Below, one piece after another: positions 26,593 through 35,286 of a stretch of DNA of 64,000 bases. The stretch is from Verrucomicrobiales bacterium (lineage in GTDB: Bacteria > Verrucomicrobiota > Verrucomicrobiia > Limisphaerales > UBA11320): the NCBI GenBank assembly GCA_016793885.1, contig JAEUHE010000179.1, forward strand, positions 62,001 to 126,000, given 5' to 3'. Both the position numbers and the translations under genes were made by a program. The number at the start of each line of letters is the position of its first letter. The first letter of the stretch is position 1. The notes beneath the pieces are model-generated. The model ran no database searches and had not been told where the DNA came from. It was given only the letters and a program-made list of their open reading frames with translations.

Positions 26593-29500
26593 TCATTTTT
26601 GGATCTGCTCCATCAGGGACTGAAGGCGCTTTGGCGACACCGGTTGCGCCGTGCCCAGTTCCTGAGCGAAGACCGAGACTTTGTACTCCTCCAGGAGCCA
26701 CCTGAATTGCTGCACTTCGTCTCTCTCCTGCATTCCTGGAGTCTGCCAGCGCGTGAGGGCATCGCTGAAGGGTTGGACCAGGCGCGCCCGCTCCTGATCC
26801 TTGGCGGGGTTTACGCTGGCGCGCTCCGCTCGCACCAGCATTGCCTTCAAATAGCGCAGCAGATGGGGAAGCTGCTCGTGGGGGGTGAGTTCCAAAAAGC
26901 GCTTGCCGATGAGACGATCCAAGTCCGAGCGCAGCGAGGTGTAGGGCTTCTTGAAGACCAGCAGTTCCTGTCGCCGCTGCAAGATCATCCCTACCAGGTC
27001 CACGAAGGGAGGGACGAGGCCTTTGGTCCGCTCCTGCGCCATGGTCACGGCCGCGCGGAAACTGGGTTCATCGAGTTGCGACGGCGGTGGAAAGAGATGC
27101 TTCTTGAGGTGCGTAAGCGCGCCCTGCACCAACTCGTCGCCGGTTCCCAGAGTGGCGAAGAGAATTTTGTGGCGCTCGAGTGACTTCAGGTCCTTTTGCA
27201 GCCATGCCAACTCGCGGGTAACTGAGAGTTCCACGAGCCGAGCCCAGGCGGGAGCGGTGGACCGTTTGGCCTCGTCGGGCTTGCGGAACAGGCGAAGGCA
27301 GACTTCCTCATCTTCCAGCTTGAGACCAGGGAAAGCCAGCATCGCGCTTCCGCCGGGCCCGCTGAGCTCCAATCGCTCGGGGATCGCTCCCAGCGACCAC
27401 GTGGTCAACGCGTCCTTTTCCCACTGCCGAGTGGCCGTTTTCCACAGCTCATCCAGCGCCGGGGCCTTGACGGTGGTCAGCCGCTTTTCCAGGGCCAGGA
27501 GATCGCGGCTCCAGGCTAACGTTTTGCGGTCGGGCCCGAGCACCTCCACGCGCGGTCGCAGATGGTTCGGCAGCTGCTCCGGAGTCCAGGTGCCGGAGGG
27601 GACGATCACCCGATACTTCTTCGAAATAAAGGCGGCCAGCTCGTCGAGAAACCGATCGCCGGTCGGACGAAATTCCGCAGCAATCTCCTTCACCTTGGGC
27701 GCGAAGGGCTGAAGGTCACGGCGTAAGGCTTTCGGAAGCTCCCGCAACAAATGGCTAATTTGCTCTTCCCGCAGCCCGGGAACGCTCCAGACCACCGTTG
27801 TGTCCTTCAAGGCAGCGAGCATTCCCAGGGGCACTTGCAGCGTGGGACCGTCATGCTCCTCGCCGGGAGCGTAGGCGTAGGTGATCGCCACGGGCTGTGC
27901 CCCGACTTGAACCGAGGTGGGAAAGGCCGAAGCATCGAAACTGAGATCGAGATCGCCGATGAGCTCCGACTCTGGAATGCACAGGAAGTCGGGCTCGATG
28001 GGGAGCCGACGGCGGAGGAGCTCGTTTAACTCGTGAACAGAACTCACCCCCGTCAACTGGGGGAGGTAAAAACGGAACAAGGCATCGTCGACGTTGCCCA
28101 GCGCATGATGCCGGGTGCGCGTGCGCCACATTTCGATTTTCTCCCGCAGCAGGCGGTTTTTCTCAAAGAACCCAACACTATGGATCTGCCATCTTCGGCG
28201 TCCCGGAACGTGTGGAGTCCGGTGTTGCGAAGGAAGATGGGCTCCTCCTTCGGCCCGGGCGGGCTCGGTTTCGTCCTCCCCCAGCAGTCCCTCCTCAACC
28301 AGCGCGGAGCGCACAAAGATCTCCGTAGCCGTCTGAGGTTCGATCGGTCCGTAGGCCACTCGACGCGTGGCCACCTCCAGGCCTTGAAAGGTGATTCGCT
28401 CCCGGGCCATCACCTGGCCAAAGGCCGGTTCCCATCTCGGCTGATCATAGGTCCGCTTACACAAATGGGCACCCAAGTCCGCGATCCATTCGGGCTGAAT
28501 GCCCACCAAGGTGCGGGCGAACAGCCGACTGGTCTCGACGATCTCTCCGGCCACGATCCATTCGGGCTGCTTCGACTTCGGAGCGGGGGGCCGATCCTTG
28601 GATTCTCCTCGTCTGGCCGGAGGTGGCTGGGGAGTCGGTTTGTCGTGCAAAGCCGACCCCGGAAAAACGGCCACCTGCCGATTGCCGGTCGCCTTGTAGA
28701 GGTTACGCTCCGCACGCTGGGCGACATGCCCGAGAAACCCGCTCAGGATGGAGCGGTGAATGGCCTTGAACCGAGGATCATCAGGCTTCGTGGCCGAGGT
28801 CGGGACGCTGACTACCGGCGTTTTGGAAGCGGCTCCGTCCGAGCGCTCGAGGTTTCCCGAGGCGGGCTTCCCTTCGTCGTCCTCCTCGTCATCCAAGCTC
28901 TCGAAGGCGTAGTGGCTGAGAACGTCGTGGAAGGTCGACGAGAGCTGACCGTGGATCTCGACCCACTCCCGCATGCGCAGGTAGGAGAGATAGTTGGCTT
29001 TGCAGAACTTCCTCAGCTGCCCCTGGGTCTTGAGCTTCTCCCACTGATCGTGAAACGTATCCCAAAGATTCAGCAGGGTTAGGAAGTCCGAACCTGGATG
29101 CTGGAATTTACGGTGGGCGGCGCTAGCCGCATTCGCGTCGTCGAACGGCCTCTCGCGTGGATCCTGAATGCTCAGGCCTGAGGCAATCACCAAAACCTCT
29201 TCCAAAACCCCTTCCCGACTCGACTGCAGCACGATCCGCGCGATGGTTGGGTCGACCGGCAGTTTGGCTAAATCCTGTCCGAGGGGAGTCAGCTGTCGTT
29301 GCTCGTCGATCGCCCCCAGTTCCCTCAGTAACTCGTAACCGGCACGAATGGCGGCCGGCGATGGTACTTCCAGGAATGGAAACGTCTCGATCTCGCCAAG
29401 CCGTGCGGCCTTCATCCGCAGGATAACTTCGGCCAGGTTGGATCGTTGGATCTCGGGCTGGGTGAACTCCGGACGAGCCAGAAAGTCCTCTTCGGAATAG

Positions 29501-30732
29501 AGCCGGATGCAGACGCCGTCACTCACCCGTCCGCTTCGTCCTTTGCGCTGATTCGCGCTCGACCTCGACACGGGTTCCACCGGAAGCCGCTTGGTGCGGG
29601 TGCGCGGGTTGTAGCGGCTGATGCGCGCCAATCCTGCATCGACGACGTATCGAATGCCCGGAATGGTAATCGAGGTCTCCGCAATATTGGTCGCCAATAC
29701 CACCTTGCGCAGATTCGAGCCGCCAAAAGCCCGCTGCTGATCCGCTCCCGACAGCCGTCCGAACAGCGGAATCAGATCGACGCCTCCTACGCCGCGGGAC
29801 TCCAAAAGATCCCGAAGCTCTCGAATATCCCGTTCTCCCGGCAGGAAGACTAGAATGTCGCCCGTGTAGGTGCTGGTGAGCACATCCTCCACGGCGGTCG
29901 CGGCCGCATCGACATATGTCTGATCGCCGCTTTCCTCGGCGAGCTCATCCAGCGGGGCGTAGCGAACTTCCACCGGAAACACCCGCCCAGAGACCTCGAT
30001 GATGGGGGCATCTCCAAACGCCGCCGAGAAGCGGGCCGTATCGATGGTTGCCGAGGTAATGATGAGTTTGAGATCAGATCGACGCTTGATCAGTTGCCGT
30101 AGGTGCCCCAGCAAGAAATCAATATTCAATGATCGCTCATGCGCTTCGTCGATGATGATCGCATCGTATTCCGTCAGATTGGGATCCCCCTGCACCTCGG
30201 CCAGGAGGATGCCGTCGGTCATGAACTTGATGAAGGTCTTGGACGATGTTTCGTCGGAGAACCGAATTTTGCATCCGACCTCACGCCCATGGTTGACCCC
30301 CAGTTCCTCGGCCACCCGGCGGGAGATCGAAGTGGCCGCCACTCGGCGAGGCTGGGTGCACCCGATCTTTCCGCGAACTCCCAGCCCTGCTTCTAAACAC
30401 ATTTTCGGAAGCTGAGTCGTCTTCCCGGAGCCCGTTTCTCCCGCCACGACCACCACCTGATGAGTGCGGATCGCCTGAACGATGTCATCCCGACGGCCAC
30501 TCACCGGGAGCGCTGGAGGATACGACACCTCCGGACGGTTGGCCGCCCGCAGCGCACAGGCCTCGGCCGAGCGCTGGGCCGCGTGGCGCAATTGAGTGAT
30601 CTCCTGGAGCAGTGCAGAAGGGGCAGCCTGGCCGCGCTCCCGCAGCAGCACCGCCAAACGTGACCCGAGCCGAACCTGGTCAAACAGGAGGCATTCCGGG
30701 AGAAGACGTTTGAGATCGTCCAAGGGGTCCAT
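26593..30732 (-). CDS. hrpA: ATP-dependent RNA helicase HrpA (DEAH-box)
   Basis: This 1379-residue DEAH-box helicase is probably active on mRNA or stalled ribosomes in the cytoplasm. The P-loop GETGSGKT is at residues 98-105 and DEAH at 195-198, followed by SATID (motif III), then the HA2 and OB-fold regions and the long DUF3418 C-terminal domain of full-length HrpA. It is somewhat longer than the E. coli protein as I recall it. Part of the extra length comes from two in-frame insertions, one Pro/Arg-rich (TPQPPPARRGESK, about 28600-28640) and one after FVRSALVEEGLL (about 28189-28290). slyX lies upstream on the same strand and may be in the same unit. Confidence 0.95.
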   Translation of the reverse strand: MDPLDDLKRLLPECLLFDQVRLGSRLAVLLRERGQAAPSALLQEITQLRHAAQRSAEACALRAANRPEVSYPPALPVSGRRDDIVQAIRTHQVVVVAGETGSGKTTQLPKMCLEAGLGVRGKIGCTQPRRVAATSISRRVAEELGVNHGREVGCKIRFSDETSSKTFIKFMTDGILLAEVQGDPNLTEYDAIIIDEAHERSLNIDFLLGHLRQLIKRRSDLKLIITSATIDTARFSAAFGDAPIIEVSGRVFPVEVRYAPLDELAEESGDQTYVDAAATAVEDVLTSTYTGDILVFLPGERDIRELRDLLESRGVGGVDLIPLFGRLSGADQQRAFGGSNLRKVVLATNIAETSITIPGIRYVVDAGLARISRYNPRTRTKRLPVEPVSRSSANQRKGRSGRVSDGVCIRLYSEEDFLARPEFTQPEIQRSNLAEVILRMKAARLGEIETFPFLEVPSPAAIRAGYELLRELGAIDEQRQLTPLGQDLAKLPVDPTIARIVLQSSREGVLEEVLVIASGLSIQDPRERPFDDANAASAAHRKFQHPGSDFLTLLNLWDTFHDQWEKLKTQGQLRKFCKANYLSYLRMREWVEIHGQLSSTFHDVLSHYAFESLDDEEDDEGKPASGNLERSDGAASKTPVVSVPTSATKPDDPRFKAIHRSILSGFLGHVAQRAERNLYKATGNRQVAVFPGSALHDKPTPQPPPARRGESKDRPPAPKSKQPEWIVAGEIVETSRLFARTLVGIQPEWIADLGAHLCKRTYDQPRWEPAFGQVMARERITFQGLEVATRRVAYGPIEPQTATEIFVRSALVEEGLLGEDETEPARAEGGAHLPSQHRTPHVPGRRRWQIHSVGFFEKNRLLREKIEMWRTRTRHHALGNVDDALFRFYLPQLTGVSSVHELNELLRRRLPIEPDFLCIPESELIGDLDLSFDASAFPTSVQVGAQPVAITYAYAPGEEHDGPTLQVPLGMLAALKDTTVVWSVPGLREEQISHLLRELPKALRRDLQPFAPKVKEIAAEFRPTGDRFLDELAAFISKKYRVIVPSGTWTPEQLPNHLRPRVEVLGPDRKTLAWSRDLLALEKRLTTVKAPALDELWKTATRQWEKDALTTWSLGAIPERLELSGPGGSAMLAFPGLKLEDEEVCLRLFRKPDEAKRSTAPAWARLVELSVTRELAWLQKDLKSLERHKILFATLGTGDELVQGALTHLKKHLFPPPSQLDEPSFRAAVTMAQERTKGLVPPFVDLVGMILQRRQELLVFKKPYTSLRSDLDRLIGKRFLELTPHEQLPHLLRYLKAMLVRAERASVNPAKDQERARLVQPFSDALTRWQTPGMQERDEVQQFRWLLEEYKVSVFAQELGTAQPVSPKRLQSLMEQIQK

Positions 30733-30829
30733 GGGAATTCGATGCGTCGGAAGTGCGGCTCCTCAGCCCATTGCCGGTCTAGCCGAGGGGCGAAGCGGAC
30801 CGCTTACGTAGCGGCGCCGGGCCTGGGCT

Positions 30830-31078
30830 TCACAGCGCGGAATGCGGCGGCTTGGGGTTGGTGTTGCGGATTCGTTCGATCTCGACCGTCCGAAGCGTGT
30901 CGTTCATCTCCGTTTGTTGACTCTGGAGGCGTCGGATCGCCTTCCCATGCTCGATCACGATCTTGTTGAGTTCATCCGCCATCCGTTCCAGTTCAGCGAC
31001 ATGAGACTCCAGACTCACAAACCGTTGCTCCCCAGGTCCGGAAGACGGGTGATCGCTTGGTTCGGTTCGATTACTCAT
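30830..31078 (-). CDS. slyX: SlyX-family coiled-coil protein
   Basis: With the ATG at 31078 the product has 82 residues. It is a single predicted coiled coil, SLESHVAELERMADELNKIV, then IEHGKAIRRLQSQQTEMNDTLR, with a Pro/His-rich tail (PKPPHSAL), as in the SlyX family. An earlier in-frame ATG at 31114 would add twelve non-conserved residues. The function of SlyX is unknown. It lies 97 bp upstream of hrpA, same strand. No Shine-Dalgarno was seen. Confidence 0.75.
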   Translation of the reverse strand: MSNRTEPSDHPSSGPGEQRFVSLESHVAELERMADELNKIVIEHGKAIRRLQSQQTEMNDTLRTVEIERIRNTNPKPPHSAL

Positions 31079-31200
31079 TCCGCTATGGTGCGGAAAAGAG
31101 GGGTGCCAGGGCAATGCTGGATTAGCTCATTTTCAAGTGGCGATGGCTCCGGGGGGGCTGAGGGAGGTTCGAGCAGTTCTAGAGAAAGCTAAGACGGAAG

Positions 31201-31288
31201 GTTTAACCACGGATTTTTCGGATGACTCGGATGGAAAAGAAGAAGGCCCCCCGACTCCGTGTGTTCTGTGTGTTCCGTGGGCAAAACC
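31201..31288. repeat. Imperfect inverted repeat with CCACGGA/TCCGTGG arms
   Basis: GGTTTAACCACGGA at 31201-31214 pairs with TCCGTGGGCAAAACC at 31274-31288 (7-bp perfect core, extended with mismatches). The interior has periodic GGAT and GTGT tracts. Confidence 0.6.
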
Positions 31289-31435
31289 CTTCCTTGGAGG
31301 TTGTCTCGGCTTTCCATTCGAGCCTTGTAGGAGCCGAGGTGACGAGGCTTGGTTCTTGGAGGAAACCTGGCTATGATCGGGCTGATCGGCAAGATCCGTC
31401 GGTTCTCACTGATTGAGTGCTCCTCCGCGTTCTCC

Positions 31436-31501
31436 GCGCCTCCGCGAGAAACGATCCCTCCCCTGACTCGGAAGGACTGCCGGAATCTCTCGCGGAGGCG
31501 C
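31436..31501. repeat. Inverted repeat GCGCCTCCGCGAGA
   Basis: A perfect 14-bp arm at 31436-31449 is repeated as its reverse complement at 31488-31501, with 38 bp between. Flanking bases extend the pairing imperfectly (CTCCGCGTTCTCC with GTAGAGG). Confidence 0.75.
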
Positions 31502-31535
31502 GTAGAGGAAAGAGTTCATGGCGAGAGTCGAGGAG

Positions 31536-34500
31536 CTACGGAGTGGTGCTGCGCGGACGGGCCGCGGGGCGCAACGCCCTGGTGACGGCGGACTTGATGC
31601 CGTTTCCCCGCAGGTTAAAGCCGACCACCTTACCGGCCGGGTCCAGAACCAGCGCACTCGGGAAGTTCTCGATCCCAAGTGACACAATGAGCGGGTGCTG
31701 GATGGGGCTAGTCAACGCGCACACCTGGCCTGGAACTTTCCTGGCTTCCACGAACTTGCGACAGGCCGTGGCATCGCCGTCGATGTTCCACATCAGCAGT
31801 TCCACCTGCGCTGGTGCGTTGCCGGCCGGCTGCACCAAATCTCGAAGCATTTTAAGCTCATTATCGTTCATGTTTCGAGCACTCCAGAGATACAGAACAC
31901 CCACCTTGCCCTGGAAGATCTGCTGCGTAATAGGTTTCCCGTCGAGTCCTTCAACCTGAAACGCAGGGAGCTTGCGGCCAGCCTTCAGCAGTCCCCGCAC
32001 CACCAGGTCGATGGGTGCAAGATCGAAGGGCGCTCCATCCCCTGTGCCCGCCGGAATCTGAACCTCGTGGCTCACGAAGCCCAGTTGACGTGAGTTGTAG
32101 CCCTCCGGGTCATGTTCGTTGGGCGAAATCTGAATGCTATACCGCCCGGGCATCACGTTCTCGACCTCGAAGGTCCCGTTCGGACGAAACACGAGTGCGT
32201 AGCTGTGTCGATTCCTCTGCACTTGCAAGCCCTGGGGGCTGCTCATGAACTGACTGAGCTCTGCCTCATATTTCCGAATCCGTTCGGCGCGAATCGCGCT
32301 ATTCGTCTCCCCTTTCAACCGAAGCATCGGGAAGCCCTCCTCCTGCGTGGACAACCAGGTCATTCGGTGAACGTCAGCGGTCCAGTCGATCATTTCCGGA
32401 TCGGCTCCGGACAGACGCACACCCCCCCGAACCAGGCGTCCCGCCCCTCCCAGGACAATCTCCGATGTTTCACCCGGGCGCACATAAACCAGTGTATCAT
32501 GGCTGTAGGGAGTATCCGCATTGCGTCGATTGGTGAATTTGTATTCCAAGCTGACTTGCCGGAGCCCGGGCGGGACCTTGTCGAACACGAAACGGCCATT
32601 GCCAGCCGGGAGCGTCCTGAATCCCAAGGACGTGGCAGAGATTCGGTCACCGGAATCCCCGGTGCCCAACCAGAAGGTCTGAAGGCGCAGCTGCTGCATG
32701 ACCGGCTTCCAGTTGCCGTCACCCACTTGGAAAGTTCCTTCGATTCGGCCGTATTCTTGAAGTTTAACCTGGCGATCCACCTTGAGTTCGTCCACCGAGA
32801 TATCGGCGAACCCGGAATCGTGAACGGCGACCACTCGCGAGGCGAACAGCCGCGGCTGAAACTCGAAACGTCCTTCGGAATCGCTCTTCGTCTGGTCGGA
32901 GTAGTTGCTGGAGCGGCTCGGCTGGCCTGGCTTTTCCAGATAGACGGACTCCTGGGCACTCAGAAGCGTGAGGGTCGTATTGGCCAGGGGCTTCCCGGCT
33001 GGATCCAGCAGCACCCCGCTCAGCCCTCGGCCGGGATGCAATTCGAAGTCTTGCGTGATGCTTTGAACCCCCTTCACTTCCTGGCTCACCATCGGAAGGT
33101 ATCCTGGCGCTTCGATCATGACGGCCAGTCGACTATTGGATCCATAGTTTTGCAGCCTTACCGAATACGCACCGTTGCGACCCCGGAAGGTATTGTAGCG
33201 TTCCCACTGAATCGGAGTTCCGACATTGTAGCTCCATCCCCGGAGCACTCGGAAATCACGAATCGGCTTGCGCGTCACTGCGTCGATAACCGTGCCCGAG
33301 GCTGTGTAATGACGGTAAACAGTCAGACGCAACTCCTGCTTGGCGTTCCAGTCGAGACTATACCGGTTCTGTTGGTAGTCTGCTTTGGTCAAACGCAGCA
33401 TCACTGTGCCAGGGGCGGCGTTGCTCCAAGCGAATCTCCCCTGCTCATCGGTCACGCTCTTCCAAGGGAAAAGTGGCGTTTCATTCCAAGTTTCGAGACG
33501 CACCTCCATTCCCGGCACCGGCGCGCCCTGCTGATCTTGCACCACGCCGGTGAGGACCACGGGCTTCGTCAAAGCGACCGAAACGCTCTCCGAACTGTCA
33601 CCGATCGAGGTGCGCACGAGGTGAGGCGCGAACCCGGGGGCCTCGAGCAAGAGGCCGGACTCGGAAGGGATATCGATCGCGCTCACGACAAACTGACCAC
33701 GCTCATCGGTTCGGCCCAGCGGCACCGCGGGAAGACGGCCTTGTTTGAGGGTTGAGACCAGCACCTGCGCCAACGGTTTGGCGCCGTCATCGTTCACGGT
33801 AAGTGTGAGCTGAGGAGCTGGCTCCAGCGTCGCCACCGCAGCCCGTTCGACCAAGGAAGCCCGAGACCATCGGTCCGTGGAGGCCGAAGCGCTGTCGATT
33901 CGAAAACGACGGGTCACGAAACCTGGATGAGTCACCTCGAAATCGACGCCTTCAGCCTCCGCCGGGAGCGAACTGAGAGTCCATTGTCCTTGGCTATCCG
34001 TCCGCACCGTCTCCAGATCGGCCCGCCCCCAACTGCGGCCTCGAAACGAGGTGAGCACATAGGCTGTCACGAAGGCGCCGGTGATCGGTTTACCTGCAGC
34101 GTCCCGGACCGTCCCGCCGACCTGAATGCCGGGGGACAACTCCGTGGTGATCGTCTCCGGAAAGGCACCCTCGACCGCGCGGCTCTGGGAAAGGATCACC
34201 GGGTCCTTGCCGGGGGCCCGCACCACCAGGTCGAAGGAAACAGTATGAGCGGGAGGATAATGAACGGTCCCTTCTCCAACGGCGTTCAAACGAACCTTAT
34301 CGAGCAAAAAGCGAACCTCGCCATCGCTGATGCTGAGGAAGGCTTCGGCATTGGTGATCGGGGCGCCACCCAGTTTTTCCGTGACTTTCAGTCGCAAGGG
34401 CCGTCGCCAAGCGTCATCGGAAAGACTTGCCGCCCTTTTCTCGAGGGATGTCGGCTTTTTCTCAATCATCGACGGAGGACGCTCCCCCTCCCAAGCGGCC

Positions 34501-35234
34501 GCGACCACCAGAGGGGAGGCATCGCTGAACATGGATACGAACTGGATTCCACGCAGCGGTTCACCAGGTCTTGGATTGGGCAACCGAGTCAGGCAAATCG
34601 CAGAACCGCCCCCCGGCACACCAGCGCTCGACTCCGTCCAAACCACCCGAGAGTGCGGGTCGGCCAATGGCCTCGATTGGTTCAGGGGTCTGACGTGCAC
34701 CCCCGCGGCGATACGAGTCAGGCGTGCCATGCCGTCGGCATACAGGAAAACCACCGCCATGACGGGTGTCCCTGCTCGAACTTCTCCGATCAGGCCGTGC
34801 AGGAGATGCAACGTGCCCAGTTTGCCGTCGTCGGCCAGCGGGAACACCTCCGATTGGGGCGGAACCCATTCGCCTTGGCGAGCGGCATCTAAGCCCAAAA
34901 GTTCGACGGCACCGCCCATCGCGAAAGTTACCCCTTCGAATGCTTGTCGGCCGGGAGACAAGCGCAGCAGCAGCCCTCGGCCGGCCGCGCTGGGCACGAC
35001 TGGGTTCGGCATGGAGAGTCGCACCGGGTGGAAGCGCTCTCCTTCCTGCCGCTCGGCAGCGCCAGCCAGCGCCAAGCCTAGCCAGGTGATTCCCAGCTGA
35101 ATGAGCAAACCCAGAGCCCGTCGGGTTCTGAGCCAACCACGGATTGTTTCCAGGGGCGGCATAGGCATCGCCTGCGAACGGACCATCCGGGGCGATGTGG
35201 GAATAGTATCAACTGGAGTTTTCCCATTTGCCAA
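31536..35234 (-). CDS. Very large exported protein: carboxypeptidase-regulatory repeats and a thioredoxin-like end
   Basis: The 1232-residue product has a signal peptide that begins most naturally at one of the Met codons near residues 17-25 (PMPPLETIRGWLRTRRALGLLIQLGITWLGLALAGA), so the true start may be 35162-35186. The middle has several Ig-like carboxypeptidase-regulatory repeats, for example GGTVRDAAGKPITGAFVTAY, TGVVQDQQGAPVPGMEVRLE and SGVLLDPAGKPLANTTLTLL. The last ~130 residues are thioredoxin-like (GKVGVLYLWSARNMND then FPSALVLDPAGKVVGFNLRG) but lack the CxxC motif. It is probably envelope-located. It diverges from the CotH gene at 35287. Function is unknown. Confidence 0.88.
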   Translation of the reverse strand: MANGKTPVDTIPTSPRMVRSQAMPMPPLETIRGWLRTRRALGLLIQLGITWLGLALAGAAERQEGERFHPVRLSMPNPVVPSAAGRGLLLRLSPGRQAFEGVTFAMGGAVELLGLDAARQGEWVPPQSEVFPLADDGKLGTLHLLHGLIGEVRAGTPVMAVVFLYADGMARLTRIAAGVHVRPLNQSRPLADPHSRVVWTESSAGVPGGGSAICLTRLPNPRPGEPLRGIQFVSMFSDASPLVVAAAWEGERPPSMIEKKPTSLEKRAASLSDDAWRRPLRLKVTEKLGGAPITNAEAFLSISDGEVRFLLDKVRLNAVGEGTVHYPPAHTVSFDLVVRAPGKDPVILSQSRAVEGAFPETITTELSPGIQVGGTVRDAAGKPITGAFVTAYVLTSFRGRSWGRADLETVRTDSQGQWTLSSLPAEAEGVDFEVTHPGFVTRRFRIDSASASTDRWSRASLVERAAVATLEPAPQLTLTVNDDGAKPLAQVLVSTLKQGRLPAVPLGRTDERGQFVVSAIDIPSESGLLLEAPGFAPHLVRTSIGDSSESVSVALTKPVVLTGVVQDQQGAPVPGMEVRLETWNETPLFPWKSVTDEQGRFAWSNAAPGTVMLRLTKADYQQNRYSLDWNAKQELRLTVYRHYTASGTVIDAVTRKPIRDFRVLRGWSYNVGTPIQWERYNTFRGRNGAYSVRLQNYGSNSRLAVMIEAPGYLPMVSQEVKGVQSITQDFELHPGRGLSGVLLDPAGKPLANTTLTLLSAQESVYLEKPGQPSRSSNYSDQTKSDSEGRFEFQPRLFASRVVAVHDSGFADISVDELKVDRQVKLQEYGRIEGTFQVGDGNWKPVMQQLRLQTFWLGTGDSGDRISATSLGFRTLPAGNGRFVFDKVPPGLRQVSLEYKFTNRRNADTPYSHDTLVYVRPGETSEIVLGGAGRLVRGGVRLSGADPEMIDWTADVHRMTWLSTQEEGFPMLRLKGETNSAIRAERIRKYEAELSQFMSSPQGLQVQRNRHSYALVFRPNGTFEVENVMPGRYSIQISPNEHDPEGYNSRQLGFVSHEVQIPAGTGDGAPFDLAPIDLVVRGLLKAGRKLPAFQVEGLDGKPITQQIFQGKVGVLYLWSARNMNDNELKMLRDLVQPAGNAPAQVELLMWNIDGDATACRKFVEARKVPGQVCALTSPIQHPLIVSLGIENFPSALVLDPAGKVVGFNLRGNGIKSAVTRALRPAARPRSTTP

Positions 35235-35286
35235 GCAGCATCCTCCTTCTGCATTGTCGAAGGCACCAAGCCATCACGGGAAGCGT

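Larger units (their letters stand above)
31079..31535. other. Intergenic repeat-rich region
   Basis: This 457-bp gap contains two inverted repeat structures (31201-31288 and 31436-31501), both with sequences typical of interspersed repeats. No gene is supported. Confidence 0.6.

Noticed and set aside
32112..33755. A 547-codon open frame on the plus strand, opposite the large exported protein.
   Set aside because: It lies fully inside a gene with recognisable repeated domains on the minus strand and has no family features. GC-rich codon bias commonly opens the opposite frame.
35101..35286. Upstream extension of the CotH frame.
   Set aside because: It overlaps the 5' end of the divergent large protein and lacks signal-peptide character.
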